Part shown: positions 43,484 to 52,126 of the stretch, piece by piece
Layout of the letters: each line of letters starts with the position of its first letter
How positions within the stretch are numbered: the stretch's first letter is position 1
Assembly (NCBI RefSeq): GCF_003324485.1
Contig: NZ_QODK01000001.1
Span: forward strand, 434,001-498,000
Source: Cohaesibacter intestini
GTDB taxonomy: Bacteria > Pseudomonadota > Alphaproteobacteria > Rhizobiales > Cohaesibacteraceae
Direction: 5' to 3'
Length of the DNA: 64,000 nt
Translations under genes and position numbers: made by a program
The notes under the pieces: model-generated
Database searches by the model: none
Told to the model about the DNA's origin: nothing
Seen by the model: the letters and a program-made list of their open reading frames with translations, nothing else

Positions 43484-44455
43484 ATGGATACGGCTACAGG
43501 CAAAATCGTCACGATCTTTGGTGGCTCGGGCTTTCTGGGCCGTCACGTGGTGCGGGCACTGGCCAAGCGCGGCTATCGCATTCGCATTGCCGTGCGGCGA
43601 CCGGATCTGGCCGGCTTCATGCAGCCCATGGGCAATGTGGGCCAGATCATGCCGATGCAAGCCAATTTGCGCGATGAGGCCTCTGTGGCCCGCGCCATTG
43701 ATGGCGCGGATGCGGTGATCAATCTGGTTGGCATCCTGTATGAGACCAAAAAGCAGCGGTTCGCCACAGTCCACCACGATGGGGCAAAGAGGATTGCCGA
43801 GGCCTGCGCCAAAGCTGGCATCAAGCAATTGGTGCAGATCTCGGCCATCGGAGCCGATGTCACGTCCCCGTCCGCCTACGCAAAGAGCAAGGGCGAAGGG
43901 GAAGATGCTGTCCTGCAGGCCTTGCCTGAGGCGGTGATTGTCCGCCCGTCGCTGCTGATTGGCAATGAGGATGATTTCTTCAATAAATTTGCCGAGATGG
44001 CGCGCCTGTCGCCCTTCCTGCCGCTGGTTGGCGGGGGGAGCACTCTCTTTCAGCCGGTCTTTGTCGGCGATGTGGCCGAAGTGATTGCCCGCGGTGTCGA
44101 CGGGACTTTGCAAGCGGGCACCATCTATGAACTGGGTGGACCGGACGTCAAAAGCTTCAAGGCACTGCTGGAGATGATGATGCGCGAAACGCGCAAGCGC
44201 CGTTTGTTGCTGCCCATCCCCTATTTTGCAGCCAGCCTGATGGGGGCAATCTTCGAGAAACTGCCCAACCCGATGCTGACGCGGGATCAGGTGACATTGT
44301 TGAAGCGCGACAATGTGGTATCCGACGCCGCCAAGGCCGAGGGTCGCTGCTTCGCAGGGCTCGGCATGAAGCCGCTGGCCATCGACGCCGTGATCCCGAC
44401 CTATTTGTGGAGCTATCGCAGCACCGGACAATATGAAGCCAACCGCGCCCGATAG
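43484..44455 (+). CDS. Complex I NDUFA9-family NAD(P)-binding protein
   Basis: A 323-residue atypical short-chain dehydrogenase of the NDUFA9/39-kDa type, an accessory protein linked to respiratory complex I. The nucleotide loop is in IVTIFGGSGFLGRHVVRALA. Family segments follow: DGADAVINLVGILYETKKQR, SAIGADVTSPSAYAKSKGEG and RPSLLIGNEDDFFNKFAEMA. The C-terminus is LWSYRSTGQYEANRAR. GGGGAGAG lies before the ATG at 43484. It is probably bound to NADPH and may help assemble or stabilise complex I at the membrane. In related genomes it commonly adjoins uppP; here uppP lies 41 kb away, though I recall that order from memory and could not check it. Confidence 0.92.
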   Translation: MDTATGKIVTIFGGSGFLGRHVVRALAKRGYRIRIAVRRPDLAGFMQPMGNVGQIMPMQANLRDEASVARAIDGADAVINLVGILYETKKQRFATVHHDGAKRIAEACAKAGIKQLVQISAIGADVTSPSAYAKSKGEGEDAVLQALPEAVIVRPSLLIGNEDDFFNKFAEMARLSPFLPLVGGGSTLFQPVFVGDVAEVIARGVDGTLQAGTIYELGGPDVKSFKALLEMMMRETRKRRLLLPIPYFAASLMGAIFEKLPNPMLTRDQVTLLKRDNVVSDAAKAEGRCFAGLGMKPLAIDAVIPTYLWSYRSTGQYEANRAR

Positions 44456-44475
44456 GGGCGCGGCCGTCTCCCGCC

Positions 44476-46434
44476 TCACTCGGATGGCAAGGTTGGCATC
44501 AGGGGATGGCGCATGGCAAAGCTTGCCAGATCTTTCTTGTCCGGGGCGAGCCAGGCGGCCTCCGCAACGGCTGACAGACGCGGAAAGACCAGATAGTTGA
44601 ACAGCTGCCGGTTCAACAGATTTTCACTCCAAATGCATCCCTGCAGGCCGATCACGCTCTGGGCATCGTCGCTGAAGCCTGCCAGCGGGTTGAACTGATA
44701 GGTTGCTTCCAGAGGGGTGGTTCCGGCCCAATCAAGGCCCGGTTCGTTCCAGTCGGGTCCTTGTGCCATATCCAGATAATAGGCCTGCCCCGGACACATC
44801 ACGACCCGATAGCCTTCGCGGCTGAGGATGGGCCCGGTTTCAGGGTTCATCCACGCCATCAGAATGGTCTTGTCCGGGTCCAGCCCGCCGCCATGGGCGG
44901 CTTCCTGCCAGGCAACCGGGACTTTGCCTGCTCCGACCAACTGACGGGCGACGAAATTCAGAATGGCGGCCTGCATTTTCATGCTGTCCGGTTTGCCCGC
45001 CGCGTCCACATGGCCTTTGGCGCGGGCCCAGCTCATGGCCGAGCGGGAGCCATCCCACGCTCCGTCGGCCACCTCATCACCACCAACATGGACAAAGGTG
45101 CCGGGAAACAGATCGGCCACTTCGCCAAAGATCGTCTCGAGAAACTGCCATGTGATGTTGAGGCCGGGATTGAGGGCATTGTTGACATAGCCCTGCACCG
45201 AGGCACCGCCTTCCATGGCACTGGGATCGAGCAGATCCGGGACAGCGACCAAGGCAGACTGACAATGACCGGGCACATCGAGCTCAGGCATCACATCGAT
45301 ATGCAGGCCTTCCGCATGGGAGAGGATGGTCTTGATGGTGGACTGGCTGTAGAAGCCGCCCACTTTCTCTGCCCCCCATCCGAGCTGCGGCACCAAGGGC
45401 AGACGATGCCCCCGGAACGCTCCGACACGGGTCAGGGATGGATAGGCAAGGCTTTCCAGCCGCCAGCCCTCGTCGTCGGACAGGTGCCAATGGAAGCGGT
45501 TGAGGCGGTTCCAGGCGAGAATGTCGAGGAAGCGTTCGATGGTAGCGGGCGCATAGAATTGCCGCGAGACATCCAGATGCATGCCGCGCCATTGATGGCT
45601 GGGCCAATCCTCGATCAGGCCATCTGACGGCATGGCATAGGCCTGCGGTGCTGCACGCGCACCGTGCCAGATTTGCGCCAGCGCGATCAGGCCATAGAAT
45701 CGACCCGTGTCATCCCCGGCTTCCAGACGGACTGATCCATCCGAGAAAAGCAGGCGGTAGGCTCCTTTGCCCTTGCTCGCCAATCCCTGCTCGCCTTGAT
45801 GCAGAGTCAGGGGTGCAGGCGTGCTGCAAGGATCGAACGGGCCTTTGTCGACCTGATAGAGCCGCTTGTAGAGGGCATTGACTTTGTCCAGTTGCTCGCA
45901 GCTGCCCTCAGTGTGAAGGGCCTCGGGCACAGAGCCTGCCCAGCTGTCGATCGCCACATGATTGGCCATTGGCAGCAAGCCCAGCTGGGGGCCTGTGCTA
46001 GACATATCAGATGGCAATGCTGCGCGGCGCATGTCAACGGGCTGATAGGGCGTGCCTTCCTTTTCAAGTGGCGCGCAGGCAACGGCTTGAGTCGTGTTGT
46101 CCGCAAAAATCAGAAAAGCCGAAGATGGCCCTTCCGTATAATGGCCGGGGCGATGGGAAAGGACCGGAATGGTGATCTGCCAGAGGCAGCCCGCCTTGTC
46201 GCCCACCACGGGCGCGATAGGGAGAAACTCGTGATAGTTGGCCACCCGACGCGCCAGACTGGCACCGATCAGTTCGGTGCCTTTGGGAATCCGGGTCAGC
46301 GCAGTCAATGCCAGCCGGGTACCTTTGGGGAGCGCTTGCCCGGCAGCCCCCATCAAAGTCAGTTTGATTTGGCCGGTTTTCGAACCATCATCGATCCAGA
46401 GGCTTTTGAGGACCAACTCACCCTTCTCAGACAT
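44476..46434 (-). CDS. Glycoside hydrolase family 20 beta-N-acetylhexosaminidase
   Basis: A 652-residue enzyme removing terminal N-acetylglucosamine or N-acetylgalactosamine by substrate-assisted catalysis. The catalytic pair is Asp453-Glu454 in FVHVGGDEVADGAW. The TIM-barrel start is WRGMHLDVSRQFYAPATIER, then NRFHWHLSDDEGWRLE. The first 250 residues form a beta-rich part with the small alpha/beta domain usual in GH20. The ATG at 46434 has AGGAAG upstream; the frame is open to 46692 but that part lacks a ribosome site. From 46434 there is no signal peptide, so it may act in the cytoplasm on imported chito-oligosaccharides. The neighbours do not include a chitin pathway. Confidence 0.92.
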   Translation of the reverse strand: MSEKGELVLKSLWIDDGSKTGQIKLTLMGAAGQALPKGTRLALTALTRIPKGTELIGASLARRVANYHEFLPIAPVVGDKAGCLWQITIPVLSHRPGHYTEGPSSAFLIFADNTTQAVACAPLEKEGTPYQPVDMRRAALPSDMSSTGPQLGLLPMANHVAIDSWAGSVPEALHTEGSCEQLDKVNALYKRLYQVDKGPFDPCSTPAPLTLHQGEQGLASKGKGAYRLLFSDGSVRLEAGDDTGRFYGLIALAQIWHGARAAPQAYAMPSDGLIEDWPSHQWRGMHLDVSRQFYAPATIERFLDILAWNRLNRFHWHLSDDEGWRLESLAYPSLTRVGAFRGHRLPLVPQLGWGAEKVGGFYSQSTIKTILSHAEGLHIDVMPELDVPGHCQSALVAVPDLLDPSAMEGGASVQGYVNNALNPGLNITWQFLETIFGEVADLFPGTFVHVGGDEVADGAWDGSRSAMSWARAKGHVDAAGKPDSMKMQAAILNFVARQLVGAGKVPVAWQEAAHGGGLDPDKTILMAWMNPETGPILSREGYRVVMCPGQAYYLDMAQGPDWNEPGLDWAGTTPLEATYQFNPLAGFSDDAQSVIGLQGCIWSENLLNRQLFNYLVFPRLSAVAEAAWLAPDKKDLASFAMRHPLMPTLPSE

Positions 46435-46686
46435 ACTTTCTTCCTGCCATTCAAGCGTTTCCGATGGCGACCATACTGACCTCAGTGGCAGGAAAAGAAA
46501 AGAGATAGTGCCCCCCATCCAACAGATTGAAGCAGTGAGAACGCAAAGGGTGCAAAGCCGCAAAGTCGAACCGAGAGGATCGACCTTTTGACAAGCCTGT
46601 GGAAGACACGTAGAGAGAACAGCCTGCCCGGCCATTCTGCGAACCGGCAGATAGGACGGGACACAATCGCGAAAGGATGGGGTTTC

Positions 46687-47079
46687 ATGCAAAGACAGCG
46701 CATTTCAACGGGTTCAGCAATGGAGCAAGAAGCAGGATATAGTCGAGCCGTCGTGGACGGAGACTGGTGCTTTGTGTCTGGGACCACCGGTTACAATTAT
46801 GAAACGATGGAAATGCCATCCACCATATCGGGACAAGCCCATAATTGTTTTTCCAACATTGCCAATGTGCTCAAAGAGGCTGGCTTTGCGCTGAGCGATG
46901 TTGTCAGGGTGCATTATTATGTCACCAGTCGGGCCGGTGCTGACGAGGTCTTTCCGATCTTCGGCAAATATCTGGGTAACATCCGACCGGCTGCCACGCT
47001 GATCATCTGCGAGCTGTTGCGCCCGGAGATGAAAATCGAGATAGAAGTGACCGCGCTCAAACGCACCAAGGCCGAGTAG
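46687..47079 (+). CDS. RidA family protein
   Basis: A 130-residue trimeric RidA/YjgF/UK114 protein, a family known to hydrolyse reactive enamine/imine intermediates released by PLP enzymes. It has VVDGDWCFVSGTTGYNYETM, then CFSNIANVLKEAGFALSDVV and YVTSRAGADEVFPIFGKYLG. The C-terminal RPAATLIICELLRPEMKIEI matches except that the usual catalytic arginine region reads IRPAAT, which is conserved. GGATGGGG precedes the ATG at 46687, so I do not use the longer frame from 46588. It is divergent from the hexosaminidase gene. A perfect terminator follows at 47104. Confidence 0.92.
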   Translation: MQRQRISTGSAMEQEAGYSRAVVDGDWCFVSGTTGYNYETMEMPSTISGQAHNCFSNIANVLKEAGFALSDVVRVHYYVTSRAGADEVFPIFGKYLGNIRPAATLIICELLRPEMKIEIEVTALKRTKAE

Positions 47080-47103
47080 ACGGTCACTGCCAGACGGTAT
47101 GAT

Positions 47104-47127
47104 AAAGGCCCCGCATGCGGGGCCTTT
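47104..47127. terminator. Bidirectional terminator between ridA-like gene and ribN
   Basis: AAAGGCCCCGCA and TGCGGGGCCTTT form a perfect 24-base palindrome between two convergent genes. Confidence 0.9.
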
Positions 47128-47132
47128 GTGAC

Positions 47133-48062
47133 TCAATCGCGGGCGGCTGCTTCGCGATGCAGGATGTAGAGCGAAGCTGCGACAATCAGCAGAGCGCCGG
47201 GCCAGAAATAGCCGACCGGTGCAAAGCCAAAGGCCAGCCAGCCAGCCATCACATTGATCGGCAATTTGACATGGTCGAAGGGCTGAACATAGGCCGCATC
47301 CGCCACCGAATAGGCGCGCGCGATCAACAGCTGGGCGATATAAACCAGCAATCCCGAGGCCAGAATGATGACCAGCGCCATGCCGCCGGGTATCACCCAG
47401 CCGCTGCCAACCGCCAGCAGGCCGTTGATCGGCGTCATCAAAAGCAACAGATAGACGGTCACCGTGGCGGGGGCTTCGGCGGCTGTCAGTTGCTTGGTCA
47501 TCAGCGATGTCGCCGCCCAGAAGATGGCAGCACCGACCGGCCAGAGCGCATGCCAACTGAAGGCATCGGACCAAGGGGCCAGAATGATCATGCCACCGAC
47601 AAAGCCAACGATGGTCGCAGTCAGGCGATGCAGGCCAATTTTTTCCTTCAGCAACAGGCTTGCCCCCAAGGTCACGAAGAAGGGGGAGGTCATGATCAGG
47701 GCAATGGCCTGCCAGATCGGCACATGGGCCAGCCCGGCCATCCAGGCCTGAACCCCAAGCACGGCAAACACCACCCTGAGAATATGGCGCCAGAGATATT
47801 GGGTGCGGGCCGCTGCCAGCCCGGTGCGCAACAACCATGGCAGGCTGATCAGCAAAGCCACGAAATATTGCCCGAACGCCACGACCGGAGAGGACAAGCC
47901 CATCCGCATGGTCAGATATTGGGTCGCCAGATTAACCAAGGCAAAGGCCAGTCCGGCAAGGATCATATAGATCGCGCCCATCAATGCACTGGACCGCAGG
48001 TCTGGTGCCTCGACAGTCAGGCCTGAATGGGAGGCTTGGGAGGAGTGGGAACTCTGATTCAT
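47133..48062 (-). CDS. ribN: EamA/DMT-superfamily riboflavin transporter RibN
   Basis: A 309-residue inner-membrane protein with ten predicted helices and two EamA repeats; segments include GAIYMILAGLAFALVNLATQ and the second-repeat start WPVGAAIFWAATSLMTKQL. EamA proteins move many substrates, but this gene is preceded by an FMN riboswitch on the same strand (48204-48370). In alphaproteobacteria, RibN importers are EamA proteins under just this control. The riboflavin assignment therefore rests on the riboswitch. The N-terminus, rich in Ser/His/Gln before the first helix, is variable. The message ends at the palindromic terminator at 47104. Confidence 0.87.
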   Translation of the reverse strand: MNQSSHSSQASHSGLTVEAPDLRSSALMGAIYMILAGLAFALVNLATQYLTMRMGLSSPVVAFGQYFVALLISLPWLLRTGLAAARTQYLWRHILRVVFAVLGVQAWMAGLAHVPIWQAIALIMTSPFFVTLGASLLLKEKIGLHRLTATIVGFVGGMIILAPWSDAFSWHALWPVGAAIFWAATSLMTKQLTAAEAPATVTVYLLLLMTPINGLLAVGSGWVIPGGMALVIILASGLLVYIAQLLIARAYSVADAAYVQPFDHVKLPINVMAGWLAFGFAPVGYFWPGALLIVAASLYILHREAAARD

Positions 48063-48203
48063 ATCGCATTCCTGAGTTGACTTGCGCTCTGATCAAACAG
48101 GAGACGCAAGAACACGTGTGAATCAGGACGCAAAGGGACAGCACGACACGCCGCTTCGGCGCAAAGCCCAAAGGCCGCCAAAGAGGTGCATCCCGTCTGT
48201 CTC

Positions 48204-48370
48204 ATTCTCTTTCATCCGGACTGTAACCGTCGGCTCTGGCTTTGCACCAGATCTGCTGACCATTGGCTTGGGCCTTTGTTGGGCTTTGACCAATGCGCTC
48301 GCGGGCTTGAAGAGGCACAATTCGCCACTCCTTACCGCCGGTGGGGACTTCCACCCCGCCCCGAGAATAA
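48204..48370 (-). promoter_or_regulatory. FMN riboswitch (RFN element)
   Basis: On the minus strand the conserved parts appear in order: GGGGTGGAAGTCCCCACCGG then CGGTAAGG, later AGCCCGCGAGCGC, then GATCTGGTGCAAAGCCAGAG and CCGACGGTTACAGTCCGGAT ending GAAAGAGAAT. These match the FMN-aptamer consensus, with both GTGxAA..CCxGxGCCGAC modules and the closing stem. It lies 140 bases before the ribN start. The expression platform between 48063 and 48203 includes a CGCCG-CTT-CGGCG hairpin. FMN is expected to lower ribN expression. Confidence 0.96.
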
Positions 48371-48537
48371 GTGCCCGGCCGGTATGTTTCCCATTGAGCT
48401 GAAAATACCTGTCGCACGAGCCGAGATAAAATGCCGCCTTTTTGCTATAAAAGCAAGCGCGACGCTTTTTTAGGCAATTTTGGAGGAGGGAGAGATATCA
48501 AACGAGCCCGCAAAAAGCTGCGCTGACCCCAGAAACA
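48371..48537. promoter_or_regulatory. Promoter region for the riboswitch-ribN transcript
   Basis: About 170 bases upstream of the aptamer on the minus strand, with an AT-rich centre near 48440-48485. No gene is present. The promoter should lie here, but I cannot assign its -35 and -10 boxes. Confidence 0.5.
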
Positions 48538-48571
48538 ACAAAAGGCGGGAGTCAAGGTCCCGCCCTTTTGT
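48538..48571 (-). terminator. Terminator after the DUF2852 gene
   Basis: On the minus strand CAAAAGGGCGGGA pairs with TCCCGCCTTTTG around a short loop, about 70 bases past the stop at 48640. Confidence 0.8.
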
Positions 48572-48639
48572 TTGGTATGGTGTGTGCCTCAAGCGAGGAC
48601 TTTCAGGCCTTGGTTGGTCCTTCAGCCTGTCATCGTGAT

Positions 48640-49098
48640 TCAGGCCTCCGGCTTGTGGTCTTGATGGACATCGCCTTCGGACGGTGCCTGCTTGGAATTG
48701 TGACGAGCCGCCATGAAGCGTTCGAACTCTTCCTTGTCCTTGGCCCGGCGCAGTTCGACCAGAAATTCTTCGAATTCGGCCTTTTCTGCTTCGAGTTTGC
48801 GACGTTCTTCTTCCAGACGTTCCATTTCAGCCTTGCGGTATTCATCGAAGGCTGCGTTGCCGGTCCGGCCAAAGCCGCTGCTGGACAGGCCACGGTCGCG
48901 ACGATGGCGACATCCGGAGCCTTTGAATTCATGATCCACTCGCGATTTGATATCCTTGAATATTTCACGCATTTCTTCACCCCAGATGATATATGCCAAC
49001 ATTGCAAGACCAAGCGGCCAGAAGAAAATAAAACCAAGTATCATCAAGGCAACATTGGAAGCCTTCCAAGATGACTTAGTAGTAGCAGTCTGTGACAT
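48640..49098 (-). CDS. DUF2852 membrane protein
   Basis: A 152-residue protein of a family common in alphaproteobacteria and of unknown function. One membrane helix lies at about residues 15-38 (SNVALMILGFIFFWPLGLAM), then LAYIIWGEEMREIF. A linker follows, then a charged coiled coil (EYRKAEMERLEEERRKLEAE and on). The C-terminal RRAKDKEEFERFMAAR is highly conserved in the family. AAAGGGAG precedes the ATG at 49098, and the ORF extension to 49137 is not needed. The long coiled coil suggests oligomerisation or binding of a partner protein. A nearby terminator ends the transcript. Confidence 0.9.
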   Translation of the reverse strand: MSQTATTKSSWKASNVALMILGFIFFWPLGLAMLAYIIWGEEMREIFKDIKSRVDHEFKGSGCRHRRDRGLSSSGFGRTGNAAFDEYRKAEMERLEEERRKLEAEKAEFEEFLVELRRAKDKEEFERFMAARHNSKQAPSEGDVHQDHKPEA

Positions 49099-49411
49099 TG
49101 TCTCCCTTTCGATTGGAATTACATCTCCTTTACACACAAGCCACTCTTTCTTAGTTCCTGACTGGCTGTTGTGCTCTCACATCACGAGAAATGGTACGGT
49201 AAAGACCTGAGTTCAAGGGAAAGTGATGGTAATTTATTTTCAATCTCAGGGGTTGAAATGGAGCCTTTTTTACCATCTTGTCGCCACATTCACGGATGTT
49301 CTGACTTGCCCTTTAATCAGCGCCCCCGATAACAGATTGAAAGCAAATGGATTCCGGTCCGCATCTATCGGCTTTGAGGGTATTTTGGCGCATTTTGCGC
49401 ACTTTTCGCAC
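49099..49411. other. Intergenic region upstream of the DUF2852 gene
   Basis: About 310 AT-rich bases; holds the promoter of the DUF2852 gene. No gene seen on either strand. Confidence 0.5.
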
Positions 49412-49437
49412 AAAAAAGGCCCCGGACATGCCGGAGC
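49412..49437 (-). terminator. Terminator of the nitroreductase gene
   Basis: On the minus strand GGCTCCGG, a short loop and CCGGGGCC are followed by TTTTTTGTG, 27 bases past the stop. Confidence 0.85.
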
Positions 49438-49463
49438 CGATTTGTCGCAGCAGTTTGGCAACG

Positions 49464-50096
49464 TTACGCCATCTCGATGACGAAATTTTCTTTGGCACGG
49501 CGCACTTTTTTCAGATTGACCAGCCAGTCGGCGGTTTCATCGCGATAACCCAATGGCAGCAGAAGCACCGAGCGCAAACCCCGCTCCTTGAGGCCAAGGA
49601 TTTCGTCGACGGCTTCCGGGTCGAAGCCTTCCATCGGCGTGGAATCAACCTCCTCAAAGGCGGCTGCCGACAAAGCCATGCCAAGGGCGATATAGGCCTG
49701 ACGGGCAGCATGCGCGTAATTCTCTTCCGCATCGCGCGGACCAAACATGCCCAGAAGACGCTGGCGATAGGCTTCCCATGCATCATCATTGACGCCGCGC
49801 TCCTCGATCACCTGATCGAACATCTGGTTGATGCGCTCCGGGGTATAGGTGTCCCAAGCAGCAAAAACCAGCAGATGGGACCCGTCGGAGACCTGCGCCT
49901 GACCGTAGGCAGCCTCCTTGATCTTGTCCTTGAGCGCTTTGTTGGTGACGACAATCAGCTCGAAAGGCTGCAGGCCACTGGAGGTTGGTGCTAGACGCAC
50001 GGCTTCAACGATCCGGTCCACCTTGTCCTGCGGCACAGATTTTGTGGGGTCCATTTTCTTGGTTGCGTAGCGCCAGTTGAGTTTATCGAGATACAT
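49464..50096 (-). CDS. Nitroreductase family NAD(P)H-dependent oxidoreductase
   Basis: A 210-residue FMN-dependent reductase of the NfsB/NfnB type, which reduces quinones or nitro-compounds with NAD(P)H. The start MYLDKLNWRYATKKMDPTK holds the FMN-binding RYATK. Other motifs are LAPTSSGLQPFELIVVTNK and YIALGMALSAAAFEEVDSTP. The end reads LLPLGYRDETADWLVNLKKV. I use the ATG at 50096 where the family begins; the ORF to 50186 adds residues with no match. It is divergent from an HxlR regulator, the usual partner of such quinone-stress enzymes, with a 139-base shared promoter region holding a 25-base inverted repeat. Confidence 0.93.
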   Translation of the reverse strand: MYLDKLNWRYATKKMDPTKSVPQDKVDRIVEAVRLAPTSSGLQPFELIVVTNKALKDKIKEAAYGQAQVSDGSHLLVFAAWDTYTPERINQMFDQVIEERGVNDDAWEAYRQRLLGMFGPRDAEENYAHAARQAYIALGMALSAAAFEEVDSTPMEGFDPEAVDEILGLKERGLRSVLLLPLGYRDETADWLVNLKKVRRAKENFVIEMA

Positions 50097-50161
50097 ATTT
50101 TGCCTTTCTTGTAACACGAGCAACCTGCAAGCCTCCCCTTGCACTCGCTTCGAGTCGTGAA

Positions 50162-50186
50162 GTGTGGTACTGTTTCGTAACCACAC
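50162..50186. promoter_or_regulatory. Inverted repeat GTGTGGT...ACCACAC, likely HxlR operator
   Basis: Perfect seven-base arms, GTGTGGT and ACCACAC, around an 11-base centre TACTGTTTCGTA-like. It is between the divergent nitroreductase and HxlR genes, 66 bases upstream of the nitroreductase and 50 bases upstream of the regulator. Confidence 0.65.
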
Positions 50187-50235
50187 ATAAATACGTAACT
50201 AGCTGCAACATGCAAGAAGGCACATTTTTGATACC

Positions 50236-50652
50236 ATGGAAAAAATTGATGAATGCAGCGAAAGCGGCTTCAGCTCTGTGAAATGCCCGACCGTCAGCGA
50301 CATGCTGTCCCGTCTGGGGGACAAATGGACGGTGCTGGTGATCATGATGCTGCGCAGTGGTCCCAAACGCTTTGGAGTGCTGAAGCGGTCAGTTGTCGGC
50401 ATTTCCCAACGGATGCTGACGCTCACATTGCGGGCGCTGGAGCGCGATGGCCTTGTCAGCCGCACGGTGTATCCGACCACACCGCCTGCGGTGGAATATG
50501 CGCTCACAGAGCTCGGACAATCCTTTGCCGAACCGATTGTTGGGCTGGGCAGTTGGGTGTTTGAGCATCATGACCGCATTCACGCGGCCCGTGCGGCATT
50601 TGATGCACGCAAGGCCCAGGAGGACAAAGCCAAGGAGCCAAACAGGCGCTAG
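50236..50652 (+). CDS. HxlR-family winged-helix regulator
   Basis: A 138-residue DNA-binding protein. The domain includes CPTVSDMLSRLGDKWTVLVI near residue 17 (with the cysteine common in redox- or electrophile-sensing HxlR members such as QorR/HypR), then RFGVLKRSVVGISQRMLTLT and LRALERDGLVSRTVYPTTPP. The C-terminus is helical and charged. It probably represses the divergent nitroreductase gene and is released by quinones or other electrophiles acting on Cys6 or Cys17; this is inference from family and context. The start at 50236 has only a weak ribosome site. Confidence 0.92.
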   Translation: MEKIDECSESGFSSVKCPTVSDMLSRLGDKWTVLVIMMLRSGPKRFGVLKRSVVGISQRMLTLTLRALERDGLVSRTVYPTTPPAVEYALTELGQSFAEPIVGLGSWVFEHHDRIHAARAAFDARKAQEDKAKEPNRR

Positions 50653-50663
50653 ATTGGCCCCTG

Positions 50664-50720
50664 CTCCCATCCTGGCAGATCACTCCTGTTCTGGCAGATC
50701 ACTCCCATCCTGGTAGATCA
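50664..50720. repeat. Three tandem 19-base repeats ending at the phaZ stop codon
   Basis: Units CTCCCATCCTGGCAGATCA, CTCCTGTTCTGGCAGATCA and CTCCCATCCTGGTAGATCA. The last three bases of the third unit are the stop codon of the PHA depolymerase gene on the minus strand, and each copy carries the same TGA in that position. Confidence 0.85.
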
Positions 50721-52124
50721 CTTGGGTTTATTCAGCACCAGATCGTGGGTCCGCATGAAGTCGGCAATGCGGGGGGCGATTTCAGCGCGGAAGCGGGAGC
50801 CATTGAAGACACCATAATGGCCGACATCAGGCTGCTGGTAATGCACCTTCATGCTGTCTGGCAGTCCACTGCACAGGCCCTGAGCCGCTTCGGTCTGGCC
50901 GGTGCCGGTGATATCGTCCTTTTCGCCCTCAACCGTCATCAAGGCGGTTTTGGTGATCTTGGCGCAATCGATGGTCCGCCCACGGTAGGTGAATGTGCCT
51001 TCGGGCAAGGCATGATCGATGAAGACGGCCTTGATCGTGTCGAGATAGAAGTCCTCGGTCATGTCCATGACGGCGAGATACTCGTCATAGAAATCACGGT
51101 GCTTCTCGGCGGAATCGCCGTCGCCAACGATCAGGTGGTTGTAAAATTCCTGATGCGCACTGACATGACGATCAAGATTCATACCCATGAAGCCACCCAG
51201 TTGCAGGAAACCGGGATAGACCCGGCGGCCAAAGCCCTGATGCGGGAAAGGCACAGTCATGATGACATTCTTGCGGAACCAGTCGATGCCTTTGCTGACC
51301 GCATAGTCATTGACGGCGGTTGGGGTGATGCGCGTGTCGATCGGCCCGCCCATCAGGGTCATGGAGGCCGGTGCCCGATGATCGTTGTCCTCATTCATCA
51401 CCGAGACCGCCGCCAACACCGGAACGGACGGCTGGCAAACCGCCATCACGTGGGTGTTGGGGCCGAGATAGTGGATCATACCCATGATATATTCGATATA
51501 GTCATCGAGGCCGAAATCACCCTCCTGCGCGGGTACAAGACGGGCATCGATCCAGTCGGTGATATAGACATCGTGACCGGGCAGCATGGTTTCCACCGTG
51601 CCGCGCAAAAGCGTCGCATAGTGACCGGACAAAGGTGCCACGATGAGGACTTTGGGGTCAGGCCTGTGGGCTGCAGGCAACATGCGCTCGAAATGGATGA
51701 GATTGCAGAAGGGGCGACGCCAGACAGTCTTTTCGTGCACTGAGGTGGCTTGCCCATCGACAGAGGTCTCAAACAGGCCAAATTCCGGTTTGCCATAGCG
51801 GCGGGTGGTGCGCTCGAACAGCTCGGCTGCAGCAGCCATCGTCTTGCCCCAGGGGGTCTGGGACAGGGGATTGACCGGATTTTGCATGAAGATACGGGTG
51901 GCATCCGCCGCTGCCCGCCACGGGCTCAGCATGGCATGGTGCCATTCATAGAGCTGATAGACCGGCATCGGGATCATCGACATGTCCAGTTCCATGTGAT
52001 CCTGCCAGTCGAAATAGTCCATATAGGGCAGGCCGGACATCATCCGGGTTGGATCGAACTGCTGCAGGTCGAGATTGTTCGGATCGAACCAGCCTTCGAA
52101 AGAGAAACTATCAAATTTCATCAT
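50718..52124 (-). CDS. phaZ: Intracellular polyhydroxyalkanoate depolymerase PhaZ
   Basis: A 468-residue cytoplasmic enzyme degrading stored poly(3-hydroxybutyrate) granules. The alpha/beta-hydrolase nucleophile is Cys230 in HVMAVCQPSVPVLA, as in the PhaZ1 type where a cysteine replaces serine. Other family motifs are VLIVAPLSGHYATLLRGTVE, the SMTLMGGPIDTR segment, PFPHQGFGRRVYPGFLQL, and the C-terminal VHYQQPDVGHYGVFNGSRFR with the catalytic histidine. The start at 52124 is served by AGGA within a tandem repeat (52127-52174). No PHA synthase is in the window. The product feeds acetoacetate/acetyl-CoA, linking to the MaoC-Pta fusion only loosely. Confidence 0.95.
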   Translation of the reverse strand: MMKFDSFSFEGWFDPNNLDLQQFDPTRMMSGLPYMDYFDWQDHMELDMSMIPMPVYQLYEWHHAMLSPWRAAADATRIFMQNPVNPLSQTPWGKTMAAAAELFERTTRRYGKPEFGLFETSVDGQATSVHEKTVWRRPFCNLIHFERMLPAAHRPDPKVLIVAPLSGHYATLLRGTVETMLPGHDVYITDWIDARLVPAQEGDFGLDDYIEYIMGMIHYLGPNTHVMAVCQPSVPVLAAVSVMNEDNDHRAPASMTLMGGPIDTRITPTAVNDYAVSKGIDWFRKNVIMTVPFPHQGFGRRVYPGFLQLGGFMGMNLDRHVSAHQEFYNHLIVGDGDSAEKHRDFYDEYLAVMDMTEDFYLDTIKAVFIDHALPEGTFTYRGRTIDCAKITKTALMTVEGEKDDITGTGQTEAAQGLCSGLPDSMKVHYQQPDVGHYGVFNGSRFRAEIAPRIADFMRTHDLVLNKPK

Positions 52125-52126
52125 AT

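Noticed and set aside
49099-49411. Short frames upstream of the DUF2852 gene
   Set aside because: AT-rich promoter DNA with no conserved start or domain on either strand.
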